Shown one piece after another: positions 7,159 through 15,885 of a stretch of DNA of 18,844 nt (its first letter is position 1; each line of letters starts with the position of its first letter). A program made the translations under genes and the position numbers. This stretch comes from Euryarchaeota archaeon UBA125 (GTDB lineage Archaea; Thermoplasmatota; Poseidoniia; Poseidoniales; Thalassarchaeaceae). The stretch is taken from NCBI GenBank assembly GCA_002502625.1, contig DAPV01000071.1, forward strand, positions 1-18,844, read 5' to 3'. Under the pieces are notes generated by a model that saw nothing but the letters and a program-made list of their open reading frames with translations, was not told where the DNA came from and did no database searches.

Positions 7159-8466
7159 TCATTTTTCTGAACATGTAACGAAATTTACGTGCCATCCGCC
7201 ATCACGACTGCTTACTGGAATATCAATAACAAATCCTCTTGAACCATCCACCCCTTTGAGAGATTTATTCAAACGCTTCTGGATTTTAGGGTGAAGTTCG
7301 GGGTCTACTTCACATCGAAGAACTAGATGGCCAACTCCTGCTCTTTCAGCAGCTCTAGCTACAGTAGGTGCATTTTCCATATTAGGCGGACTCAGACGAT
7401 GAGCAACCACTCGTCCAGCAGCAACCACAAACGGATCAGAAATTAATGTTGGAGGAGGTGGAGTTTTGCTTACTAATACTGGTCGACGTAAATTGGCTCG
7501 TTGCCAGATAGGGTCATATGTTTCACAAACATAAGAATTCAACCAATCAATATGTAAACGTGATTCGACAATTGATGGATCAACAATCACAATCCAATCA
7601 TCAAAACTTGGAGGCATAGTTTTCTTTTCAGAAATGAAGAGAGATTGTTCAGATGATGAAACCATTGATTCGACTGCTGATGGCCCCATTCGAATTGCTC
7701 TAAATTTCTCATTACTTGCTAATGGGCCAACCCAAACAGAAAGTCGGTCTATTCTTCCTCCTCCTTGGGAAAGCCATTCCCATGTTCTGTTAACTCCTGG
7801 AGCTAATTCATCCAATATTTTGTCTACTTCTGAACGTTGTTTTTTTGACAGTCTGGGTGAAAGATCGAGAAGTAAAGCTGGGCCTCTTTGATCGATCTCC
7901 ATATGCGGCAACCATGATTCTAGTAACGGCTGTAAAGGGGGAGCCATCTCATCTAATGTATGATTTTGAGCATCCAAAGGACGTGCGGGGTCAACATGAA
8001 TCATTGCGATTGGAGGAGTTGACCCAATTCCACTAGCATCCAAAGAAGAATGTAGGCAAGATAATGCTCCAGATGAGTCTACTCCATCCCCAATTATAAT
8101 TCTATGAGCGATACGGCGAGGATCCTTTCCTTTGGGCAATAAGCGATTCATATTTGCTGCAGAAAAACGGGCTGCCTCTTCATCAAGTTCAATACCTAAA
8201 CCTACAGTATTTGTTGCAATGCAAATTGAAGCTAAATGAATTCCTGAACCTACTGCTGGATCTAGAATAATGCCGGGAGGGAGGTTAGCTTTAGCAATAC
8301 GTTCTGATCTTTCAAATGCAATAGACCAAGGTGTAGAAAGGCGTCGCATTTGACCAGTCATATGGACTTCTGGTTCACCTTTTCTCTGTGCTTTGGCTGG
8401 AATTTTTTTGGTAGCCCATGACTGGGCTCGGCCATCACATTCCAAAGCCCGATGGGTGTCGCCCAT
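7159..8466 (-). CDS. SAM-dependent methyltransferase with THUMP-like C-terminal domain
   Basis: A 435-residue class I methyltransferase-like protein. The SAM-binding motif I is DPAVGSGIH at residues 69–77, with the acidic end of strand 2 at GLGIELDEE. The segment VDPARP at 158–163 sits where methyltransferases carry their motif IV. A block at 235–249 (GGGRIDRLSVWVGPL) and a C-terminal region with GRVVAHRLSPP and a hydrophobic strand (GHLVLRCEVDP) match the layout of bacterial methyltransferases that end in a THUMP-like domain. An N-terminal stretch ending LSTPWSIAFERSERIA also fits that family. THUMP-like domains suggest an RNA substrate; the target is unknown. The ATG start has only a weak upstream GAGA. 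It lies 106 bases upstream of rps13 and 42 bases after the FKBP-like gene. Confidence 0.75.
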   Translation of the reverse strand: MGDTHRALECDGRAQSWATKKIPAKAQRKGEPEVHMTGQMRRLSTPWSIAFERSERIAKANLPPGIILDPAVGSGIHLASICIATNTVGLGIELDEEAARFSAANMNRLLPKGKDPRRIAHRIIIGDGVDSSGALSCLHSSLDASGIGSTPPIAMIHVDPARPLDAQNHTLDEMAPPLQPLLESWLPHMEIDQRGPALLLDLSPRLSKKQRSEVDKILDELAPGVNRTWEWLSQGGGRIDRLSVWVGPLASNEKFRAIRMGPSAVESMVSSSEQSLFISEKKTMPPSFDDWIVIVDPSIVESRLHIDWLNSYVCETYDPIWQRANLRRPVLVSKTPPPPTLISDPFVVAAGRVVAHRLSPPNMENAPTVARAAERAGVGHLVLRCEVDPELHPKIQKRLNKSLKGVDGSRGFVIDIPVSSRDGGWHVNFVTCSEK

Positions 8467-8508
8467 GATAGTCTCTAGAAGTATTGAGGTATGGGGGTTT
8501 CGGGTTAA

Positions 8509-9456
8509 TCATAATGCAGTAAGACTAGTTATTTCTAGTTCAAATCTAAGCCAAGAGTCCTGTAAAAAATGTTCTTCAGATGCCCCATAAGCAATGGCTG
8601 GTGGCAATAATGTGGTATGACTAGTGCCTGGTGAAAGTAATCCTCTATCTTGGCCGATATCGAGTCCTAATGCTGACCAACCAAATCCATCAATATATCT
8701 AGAATCATCGCCTGCATTTACTGGTAAATCTCCTTCATCGAGAAGGGTTTCATTATCTGCATCCCATACACGATAATGAACCTGCATTGATTCTCCTTCA
8801 TCACTATGAACTGGTTCTTGATTACTATCACGAATGATATTAATTTCTAGTGAAACGACAGCATCCATCACAGTGACGTGAGATGCATTGAGCAAAATTG
8901 TTTCTTCGTCTACATCTTCAAGCAAATCGATAGGAGCAAAAAACGTTGAATTACTCTGGAAACCAGAAATGAGAAGTGTCGATTCTCCACTCTCTGAAAA
9001 GGCTACAGATGTTGAATCTAAAGATAACATTAGGTCCACATTATTATCTGCTCTATTGTATAGTACTATCACAGCATGATCGCCTGTACCTTGATGCGAC
9101 CAGTCACAACTTAATTCACCAGGATAGAAAAAGACGTCGTCTTGCCCGCTTAAATTTTCAGGCATTTCCCAAGCCTCGGCTAATGGAGTGCATGTATCAA
9201 ACAACAAATGCGCTTCCCATCCCCATCGTCCATCCACCTGAAGAACTGCAGGATCTCCTGAATCTAAAGAATCTTCAAAATCATTCAGAAATGTATACAC
9301 TGACCAACCAATGATTGAGGACATGACCAAAAGTGCAGATAATGTAACCACAGACATTACTAATGCAATTCGAGGGATTGTCATTTCATTGATGCCTAAT
9401 GGAACAGTTGGGTGCTCCTCCTCTTCGGAAGTATCGGCCATCCATGAACCGGGCAT
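8509..9456 (-). CDS. Membrane-anchored extracytoplasmic protein with divergent FKBP-type domain
   Basis: A 315-residue protein in three parts. Residues 1–27 are an acidic cytoplasmic tail; 28–57 are one transmembrane anchor; the rest should face outward. Residues ~75–215 are an acidic beta-rich region with a cysteine pair (C89, C117) that I do not recognise. Residues ~218–310 follow the FKBP peptidyl-prolyl isomerase pattern: VHYRVWDADNETLLDEG at the tyrosine/aspartate strand, GFGWSALGLDIGQ, LLPPAIAYGAS matching the hallmark PP.LAYG loop, and a final LRFELEI strand. Compared with FKBP12, the aspartate and AYG tyrosine are kept but the floor tryptophan appears to be phenylalanine. ATG at 9456 is chosen because GGAG lies 9 bases upstream; TTG at 9459 and ATG at 9441 are alternatives. 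Isomerase activity is plausible but unproven. Confidence 0.72.
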   Translation of the reverse strand: MPGSWMADTSEEEEHPTVPLGINEMTIPRIALVMSVVTLSALLVMSSIIGWSVYTFLNDFEDSLDSGDPAVLQVDGRWGWEAHLLFDTCTPLAEAWEMPENLSGQDDVFFYPGELSCDWSHQGTGDHAVIVLYNRADNNVDLMLSLDSTSVAFSESGESTLLISGFQSNSTFFAPIDLLEDVDEETILLNASHVTVMDAVVSLEINIIRDSNQEPVHSDEGESMQVHYRVWDADNETLLDEGDLPVNAGDDSRYIDGFGWSALGLDIGQDRGLLSPGTSHTTLLPPAIAYGASEEHFLQDSWLRFELEITSLTAL

Positions 9457-9514
9457 CAACCCTTACTCCAGTGTTGTCGACATCAACCTATCCACTGATA
9501 GATATGCTAGAGAT

Positions 9515-12500
9515 TCATTCAGAGGTTAACATCGCTTCTTGGTGTTTCTGTGCTAGCCAGACTACAATTCCCAACTCTATTGCCAAAGCTACTAATGCAA
9601 CAAAGGCTGTAGTTGGTTCTAACAAATCGCCTCCCATTGTGAGGACTCCTGCCATTGCAGCAAATACCAAATCGCTCGCCCCCCAAAATCGCATACCTTT
9701 ACGTAACTGTAAGATCCCAACAACCCATGTACATGTAGAAAGAAGAAGTAATGTTGCTAGAAGAGTTACAGGAGGGAATGGAGAAATTAATACTGCTAAT
9801 ACAAGTAATACATGGGCATTGATTGTAAAAGTCGAAGTCCAAATTCTCTTTTCTTCACTATGGCTCCAAATTAATCCAAGGAGACAAATGATGCCGATTG
9901 CCATTATCGTCCAATGATAGTACTCACTGAAATTTGGAACCCAGGCAGTGAAAGCAAACAATGACGCAGAAAATGAGAGAATTGTACCAGTTACTGCAGC
10001 AGGCTGAGTCCATTGAAGTCCTCGACGTAAACCAATCAAACTAGCTAACAATCCTGCAGGACCAAAAGAAAGCATTGTGACCATTACAGCCCATGTAGCT
10101 CTTCCTGATGCACTTCTATGATCGGGTAATTCCAATGATCTTCGACGCCCTTCAATCCAATCCCATATCATTGCTGAAGAGAGCAATAAGAACTCAAGAA
10201 CTACCCAAACTAATACCCATCCAATCAAATTGCTTCCTTCAGCAAATGGATTGACTTGCAATAACATAGGTGTAGAATTCAATGGAATTCCAAGTAATCT
10301 AGAAATCAACAATGTTACAATTAATAATTCTAAAATGCTAGGTAAACGTTTAGCTATGTCTGATCGTCCAAATAATGAGAGTACAGCTAGTAATGTATTC
10401 ATTACTCCAACAATCATCAAAGGTGTTTGAAAATTTAAACTTGCACCAACACCATTGGACCCTAATCCTGCGATTACTGACAAACCTACCATGGTTAATG
10501 CAATGGGAGTTTCAACTCCAAGAATATCTGGAAGACTGAGATTGTGAGTTTTAGCCCTAGATCTTGAAATGCTGATTAAGATCATAGATTGGGTACCAAT
10601 CAATACTAACGCAATTGATGTAAATGGAGATGAGAATAGAGAGATTCCAATTCCACCGATTAACATCACTGCAATAAACGAAAGAACAACAATTGGACGA
10701 TGATGAATATCGCCTATGAAAAGATCTAATTCTCCACTAGTATCAGTTGTTTTCGATCTTCTTCTCTGTTTTTCTTGAAGTTCAACTAATTTTGGATTAA
10801 TCATTTTCATTCCAGAATCTGATATCGTTGTTGCTATTGCTGAGCGTTCTACAGGTTCGAGAGTTTGTGCGAAAGATGCTTCTTCCTCACTAGAAAAACC
10901 AAGTAAACGTGTTTCAGAATTCGGTGAAGATTCTGATACATCAGTAGAATTTATCAGCATCTGCTGAGATTGTAATATTGTACGTAATTGTTCATCTCTT
11001 CGTGCAACTTGTTGTAATTCAGAACGAATCTCGCCATTTATTGCTATCATGATAGTTGAAACTACAAACAATAATCCAGCAATAGGAAGTGAAAATGGAT
11101 CTTGTGATGCAATAAGGAGAGAAATCATTGTTGCAACTAACAGAATTAAGGCAGAAATTGCAGGCCTGAGAATATTTTCTAATTTAGAAATTCGAGGAAT
11201 ATATATCGAGATTGTAGCAATTATGCAAAATAGAATTACGAATGTGGTTAAATCGAAAGATAGGTCAACTGGACCTATCAATGGTGAAATAGGAATACGA
11301 GATGAAGATGAACCCCAGATTAAAATTGCAAAAGTTAGAATGGACATGTTGACAATATGAATGCCATCCTCTCCACCTTTCCCCCTGCGTCCAAAACCAA
11401 GAGTCAAAGTTAATCCAGTAAGTAAAGGAACAAAATATTCGAACATACCGTGTCTCCACATCAATATGTATGTTGTAACTCCTGAAAGTATCAAAAGGAA
11501 ACGAGGATTTCCTTGATGACGATCAGCAAATTCAGAACCAATATGTATCCCTAGAAAACTTGCTAACAAAATTAACAACAAAGTTCCTGTCATTCCAGAA
11601 GATTGTGAAACAAAAAGAATGGATATTATGCCTAAAACAAAACCAAGATTCCAGACTTTCATCAATCCAGAGTCACGTAAACGTGCAGATATATCTTGAG
11701 TGCCTAAGAATCGTTCCGCTAAGTTGATCCCTCCGTCAGGAGAATCTAAATTTACAATTAATTGTAAAATTGAACTAAATGAAAGCATCATCACAATAGG
11801 CAATGATTCTAAAATTATTGGAGAAGTTACATCAATATCATTTGTTATCACAAGAGCCTCAAACGAAGAGGAGAAGATTTTGACTACAATTACCCAAGTC
11901 CAAGGAAGAAGAGATACTATACCAACTAAACTCGGTGATTTTCGCCGTACTGCAAGATAAGCAGAACCAGCCATTAGTACTGAAATACATAACGAAAGAA
12001 GAGCCCCGCCATCACCACCTGAATCAGAGGATTTGGCTGGAAGAAGTACTGTAAGAAGAATTACAACTACAACTGCTCCGGTCCATAACACTCTATCAGA
12101 TACATTTTCTTGGTTTGCAATCAATAACCACCCAGTAATCAATGCTGCACCGAATGTAAAGATTGCATATGCATCAATTGAGGAGCCTAAAGAAAATCGA
12201 GAAGAGTCTAGTAATATTAACACAAATAATAGTGATATCAAGCCAACTCCATTTAGACCAATTATTCTCTTAGGATCTACCCCTCGAACTGTAAGATAAG
12301 ACCCGCTAAATACTGTCAATAATCCAGTCACCATAGCAAGAGCGTATGATGAATCATCTCTGTTTGCTGCTATTGCCATTAATGCTCCAATCATTCCCAA
12401 ACCAACAGAAACCGACCATAAAGCAGGCTTTCCTAAACCTACAGCATTCAATCCAGAAGAAAACCAATTTTCTGATGAAGAAAATCTAGATGCCATTGCA

Positions 12501-13432
12501 GCATTTATTGAATTAGTTAGGATTAGCAAAAGAAAGAGTACCATTGGAGTATCTAATGGCAAGACTTTGAGGGATCCTAAATCGAAGCCTGGGGTCAAGG
12601 CATGCATTCCTATCCAAAGATTGGATGATGCTATACCTAACGATGCAAGATTTCCACTCTTTCTATGAAGGGCCAAGAGATGAAAAAGAACTGTTGCACC
12701 AAGAATCATTCCCGCGACACCAAGCTCTCCACCAAGTGACCCTACTGTGGATGAAATTGCTAATAATACAAGAACGGCTTGAGCCGCAATTGCATCTTCA
12801 TTGTAACGATAGGCTACAAATATATTCAAAACCACGAGAAGAAGAAGAGAAATCCCTAAACCTGTATCATCTAATGGAAATATACCAAATAGTGACCAAG
12901 AATGTAATTCAATAGCCAGACCATAAAGAATTTTCATTGCAATTATCAACCAAACAACACCGAGTTGGTACATCGCAGGACGAGGGATCCAACGTTCTCC
13001 TAAAACAAAACCAAATATTGCCAAAATTAACAATCCAAAGAAAGCATATTGAGGATCAGGAACCACAGTTCCAACTAATATGGAAATTGCAGAATATACT
13101 GAAATCATAGCGGCCATCAAACCCCAACTCAGGCGTACTTCTCCTTGAGTGGCTAAATCAGAAACGAAATCTGATTCTGGAGCGATAGGGACTGAACCAT
13201 CTTTCATGATTTTTCCAGGGCCAATACCATCATCAGATGCAAACGGATCAAAGAGATCTCCGATTGCAGAATCATCTTCTTCTTTATCGATTTTTTCTGG
13301 AAGTATCATTTTATCAGTCGGAGATATTGCTTTTTTAGCTTCTTCAATTAAATCGCCTAAATCTATCGAGGGGGATGTTTCAAATTTTCTCTCTTCAAGA
13401 AAGCGGTCCTCTTCCTTACGGGGACCTGCCAT
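9515..13432 (-). CDS. Giant polytopic membrane protein, function unknown
   Basis: A 1305-residue protein I cannot assign to a family. Residues 1–100 are charged, acidic and without a signal peptide. From about residue 100 to 800 and again from about 910 to 1300 the sequence is an almost unbroken series of hydrophobic segments, 30 or more by eye, with short loops. Between them a ~110-residue hydrophilic region (about 800–910), rich in Q, E, R and S, looks cytoplasmic and may contain a short coiled coil (ELQQVARRDEQLRTILQSQQ). No transporter, glycosyltransferase or respiratory-complex motif is evident. Tandem duplication of smaller membrane units is possible but not visible by eye. It starts at ATG 13432 in a 77-base divergent gap opposite the PEP carboxykinase gene and is followed, 58 bases on, by the FKBP-like gene. 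Confidence 0.85.
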   Translation of the reverse strand: MAGPRKEEDRFLEERKFETSPSIDLGDLIEEAKKAISPTDKMILPEKIDKEEDDSAIGDLFDPFASDDGIGPGKIMKDGSVPIAPESDFVSDLATQGEVRLSWGLMAAMISVYSAISILVGTVVPDPQYAFFGLLILAIFGFVLGERWIPRPAMYQLGVVWLIIAMKILYGLAIELHSWSLFGIFPLDDTGLGISLLLLVVLNIFVAYRYNEDAIAAQAVLVLLAISSTVGSLGGELGVAGMILGATVLFHLLALHRKSGNLASLGIASSNLWIGMHALTPGFDLGSLKVLPLDTPMVLFLLLILTNSINAAMASRFSSSENWFSSGLNAVGLGKPALWSVSVGLGMIGALMAIAANRDDSSYALAMVTGLLTVFSGSYLTVRGVDPKRIIGLNGVGLISLLFVLILLDSSRFSLGSSIDAYAIFTFGAALITGWLLIANQENVSDRVLWTGAVVVVILLTVLLPAKSSDSGGDGGALLSLCISVLMAGSAYLAVRRKSPSLVGIVSLLPWTWVIVVKIFSSSFEALVITNDIDVTSPIILESLPIVMMLSFSSILQLIVNLDSPDGGINLAERFLGTQDISARLRDSGLMKVWNLGFVLGIISILFVSQSSGMTGTLLLILLASFLGIHIGSEFADRHQGNPRFLLILSGVTTYILMWRHGMFEYFVPLLTGLTLTLGFGRRGKGGEDGIHIVNMSILTFAILIWGSSSSRIPISPLIGPVDLSFDLTTFVILFCIIATISIYIPRISKLENILRPAISALILLVATMISLLIASQDPFSLPIAGLLFVVSTIMIAINGEIRSELQQVARRDEQLRTILQSQQMLINSTDVSESSPNSETRLLGFSSEEEASFAQTLEPVERSAIATTISDSGMKMINPKLVELQEKQRRRSKTTDTSGELDLFIGDIHHRPIVVLSFIAVMLIGGIGISLFSSPFTSIALVLIGTQSMILISISRSRAKTHNLSLPDILGVETPIALTMVGLSVIAGLGSNGVGASLNFQTPLMIVGVMNTLLAVLSLFGRSDIAKRLPSILELLIVTLLISRLLGIPLNSTPMLLQVNPFAEGSNLIGWVLVWVVLEFLLLSSAMIWDWIEGRRRSLELPDHRSASGRATWAVMVTMLSFGPAGLLASLIGLRRGLQWTQPAAVTGTILSFSASLFAFTAWVPNFSEYYHWTIMAIGIICLLGLIWSHSEEKRIWTSTFTINAHVLLVLAVLISPFPPVTLLATLLLLSTCTWVVGILQLRKGMRFWGASDLVFAAMAGVLTMGGDLLEPTTAFVALVALAIELGIVVWLAQKHQEAMLTSE

Positions 13433-13470
13433 GTAACGCGATGAGTAGATATGTGGGATGAAGGTATCAC

Positions 13471-13509
13471 TTACAAATGCAAATAAAACAGTAAAGTATC
13501 AATTTTTGA
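13471..13509. promoter_or_regulatory. Divergent promoter region between pckA and the giant membrane protein
   Basis: The 77-base gap between two divergent genes contains an AT-rich box around 13481–13489 (AAATAAAAC; TTTTATTT on the other strand). On the plus strand this would place transcription start close to the GTG at 13510, consistent with a leaderless or very short-leader pckA mRNA. On the minus strand it would give a leader of about 25 bases. This is inference from spacing and composition only. Confidence 0.35.
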
Positions 13510-15189
13510 GTGCAATCATTCAAAGATATGGTCGGAGGCCACGAAGTCATGGTCTTGCCCCGGCTGGACACTGCTGGTGTCGCTGGAATTCTTGGATTAG
13601 GTGCCCATGGGCTATCTCCTAAAGGAGACGTCCATTGGAATTTAGAATCTGAAGAACTGATATCTCATGCTCTTCGAAGGGAAGAAGGAAGACTAACTGC
13701 TCACGGAGTTTTTGTTGCAGAAACGGGAGAAAGAACAGGGAGATCTCCGAATGACCGATTTATTGTTGATGAAACGCCTTACACTGATGCAGTATGGTGG
13801 GGGGACGTCAACCGTCCGATTGAAAGATCAAATTATTTAGAAATCAAGAAAATGGTTCAAAATCATCTTAATTCAGTTAACGAGTTGTTTATCGAAGATC
13901 TTGCTTGTGGTGCAAATCCTAGTTTGAGATTACCCCTTAGAGTAGTTACTGAAAATGCATGGCATGCATCGTTTGCTAGAAACATGTTTCTCCGTATAAC
14001 TTCAGAAGAAATACAAGAAATGAAACCTGAATTTACTATCCTACATGCACCAAATTTTCTTGCACCCAAAGGAACCCCCGGAATTAACTCTGATGTATTT
14101 GTTATCATCTCATTTGAAGATGGGTTAATTCTAATCGGTGGAACGAGATATGCTGGAGAAATTAAGAAATCAATTTTCTCAATTATGAATCATATTCTAC
14201 CTACTCGTGGACATTTACCGATGCATTGTTCTGCCAATATTGGTGAAAATGGTGATGCTGCAGTTTTCTTTGGACTATCTGGGACTGGAAAAACTACTCT
14301 TTCTGCTGATCCATTGAGGCCATTAATTGGAGATGATGAACATGGATGGTCTGAGGAAGGTGTGTTCAATTTTGAAGGCGGATGTTATGCAAAAATGATC
14401 CGTTTAAGTGAAGAAGATGAACCTGCAATATTCGAAACTACCCGAATCCCGGGATCTATCCTTGAAAATGTAATTCTAGATTCTGAAGGAGTTCCTGATT
14501 TCAACGATTCGACTTTAACCGAAAATACACGAGGATCTTATCCGATTGAATTCATTGAAAATCGTGTTCCCTCTTCGATGGGTGGCCACCCCCATAATGT
14601 TGTATTCTTAACCTGTGATGCATTTGGAGTACTTCCCCCAATTGCCAAACTAAATCCAAAACAAGCCGCATACCACTTCATATCTGGATATACAGCTAAG
14701 GTAGCCGGAACTGAAATGGGAGTTACAGAACCTAAGGCCACGTTTAGTGCATGCTTTGGGGCTCCGTTTATGCCAATGCACCCAAGTGTCTACGGCGAAC
14801 TTTTATCAGAAAAAATCGATGAACACAATGCATCTTGTTGGATGTTGAACACTGGATGGATTGCAGGAGGGTTTGGAAAGAGTGATAGAATTCGAATTAA
14901 GTGGACTAGGGCTCTTCTAAATGCAGCATTGAATGGATCATTGAATGATTCTCCTATGCGAATCGATGAACGCTTTGGATTTGAAGTTCCGATGGAATGC
15001 GAAGGAGTGCCTAGTGAAATTCTCGATGTTAAAGGAACTTGGAATAAGCCTGAAGACTATGATAATGCGGCTGAAGTATTAGTTTCCCTTTTCCAAGAAA
15101 ATTTTGAGTTGTTCTCAGAGGATGCAGGTGCATCAGTTATTGGAGCAGGGCCTGTTCTCTTGACGCAGAACCGGACAACTCATGAATAA
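13510..15189 (+). CDS. pckA: Phosphoenolpyruvate carboxykinase, ATP type
   Basis: Converts oxaloacetate and ATP to phosphoenolpyruvate, CO2 and ADP, the entry to gluconeogenesis. Motifs (numbered from the GTG): FTGRSP-like GERTGRSPNDRFIV, WHASFARNMFLR, MHCSANIGE, the P-loop GLSGTGKTT at 255–263, kinase-2 motif LIGDDEHGW at 272–280, FNFEGGCYAK, CDAFGVLPPIAKL, and FSACFGAPFMPMHP. These match the bacterial ATP-dependent family, not the GTP family found in many archaea. All catalytic segments look intact. The start is unsettled: GTG at 13510 would suit a leaderless mRNA, ATG at 13528 lacks a site, and ATG at 13549 has GGAGG 10 bases upstream and gives a length closer to the family's usual 530–540 residues. 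Confidence 0.96.
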   Translation: MQSFKDMVGGHEVMVLPRLDTAGVAGILGLGAHGLSPKGDVHWNLESEELISHALRREEGRLTAHGVFVAETGERTGRSPNDRFIVDETPYTDAVWWGDVNRPIERSNYLEIKKMVQNHLNSVNELFIEDLACGANPSLRLPLRVVTENAWHASFARNMFLRITSEEIQEMKPEFTILHAPNFLAPKGTPGINSDVFVIISFEDGLILIGGTRYAGEIKKSIFSIMNHILPTRGHLPMHCSANIGENGDAAVFFGLSGTGKTTLSADPLRPLIGDDEHGWSEEGVFNFEGGCYAKMIRLSEEDEPAIFETTRIPGSILENVILDSEGVPDFNDSTLTENTRGSYPIEFIENRVPSSMGGHPHNVVFLTCDAFGVLPPIAKLNPKQAAYHFISGYTAKVAGTEMGVTEPKATFSACFGAPFMPMHPSVYGELLSEKIDEHNASCWMLNTGWIAGGFGKSDRIRIKWTRALLNAALNGSLNDSPMRIDERFGFEVPMECEGVPSEILDVKGTWNKPEDYDNAAEVLVSLFQENFELFSEDAGASVIGAGPVLLTQNRTTHE

Positions 15190-15208
15190 TCAGCGATGTT
15201 GATGTGGC

Positions 15209-15880
15209 ATGAGAGGGGCCGATGTATCGGATCTGTTTCCGAGTCTTTCCAATGCTGAGGATGCTCCAAATTTCCCAAAGGGACCAGTTTGGGAAATTTT
15301 GAATCCAAGTTCAAATTTTTCACTGAAATCACAGCTTGATGAAATGGTAGAAAATAAAAAAGTAAATTTTGAAAGATATAAAAGAGACGGGTCTGCAATC
15401 CTTATTCATAATTCAGCAAAGGTAGGAAAGGGTGTTGTAATTGAAGGGCCAACATACATCGGACCAAATGTTGTAATTAGACCCGGCGCGTATATTCGTC
15501 CATATTCCTGGATTTGTGATGGTTCCGTGGTAGGCCATTGTTCGGAAGTAAAACATTCAATTCTTTTACCGGGGTCTAAAGCTCCACACTTCAACTATGT
15601 TGGAGATTCGATTTTAGGTATGGAAGTAAATTTAGGTGCAGGATGTAAATTGTCTAATCTACGAAATGATGGAAGACAGGTAATCCTACGAGATGGAAAA
15701 ACTGGAGAAATAATAGGGGAAAGTGGTTTACGAAAATTTGGAGCTATACTTGGTGAAAAAACACAGATTGGGTGTAATGTGGTTACAAATCCTGGAGTTA
15801 TTTTGGGACCGAAATGTAATGTTTGGCCAAATGTTACGGTAAATGGAATCTACTCAGAAGGTAGTGTCATCAAGGATTGA
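15209..15880 (+). CDS. Left-handed beta-helix acyltransferase, GlmU C-terminal-like
   Basis: A 223-residue hexapeptide-repeat protein. Residues 1–60 hold a short helical lead-in (PVWEIL..., as in the segment that follows the nucleotidyltransferase domain in archaeal GlmU-like proteins). Residues ~62–215 show repeating hexapeptides of the left-handed beta-helix (VVIEGPTYIGPNVVIRPGAYIRP and later turns). The segment EVKHSILLPGSKAPHFNYVGDS, followed by VNLGAG, corresponds to the acetyl-transfer region of GlmU, with H127 at the position of its catalytic histidine. No nucleotidyltransferase domain is present, so the protein is a stand-alone half. Likely role: N-acetylation of a hexosamine-1-phosphate. 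The next gene, a phosphohexomutase, begins 5 bases downstream, which supports a shared pathway. Confidence 0.8.
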   Translation: MRGADVSDLFPSLSNAEDAPNFPKGPVWEILNPSSNFSLKSQLDEMVENKKVNFERYKRDGSAILIHNSAKVGKGVVIEGPTYIGPNVVIRPGAYIRPYSWICDGSVVGHCSEVKHSILLPGSKAPHFNYVGDSILGMEVNLGAGCKLSNLRNDGRQVILRDGKTGEIIGESGLRKFGAILGEKTQIGCNVVTNPGVILGPKCNVWPNVTVNGIYSEGSVIKD

Positions 15881-15885
15881 GATTG

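Noticed and set aside
13149..13436. Open frames on the plus strand opposite the giant membrane protein, such as 13149–13436 and 9399–9917
   Set aside because: They are antisense shadows of a long hydrophobic gene, with no family resemblance and no ribosome-binding site.
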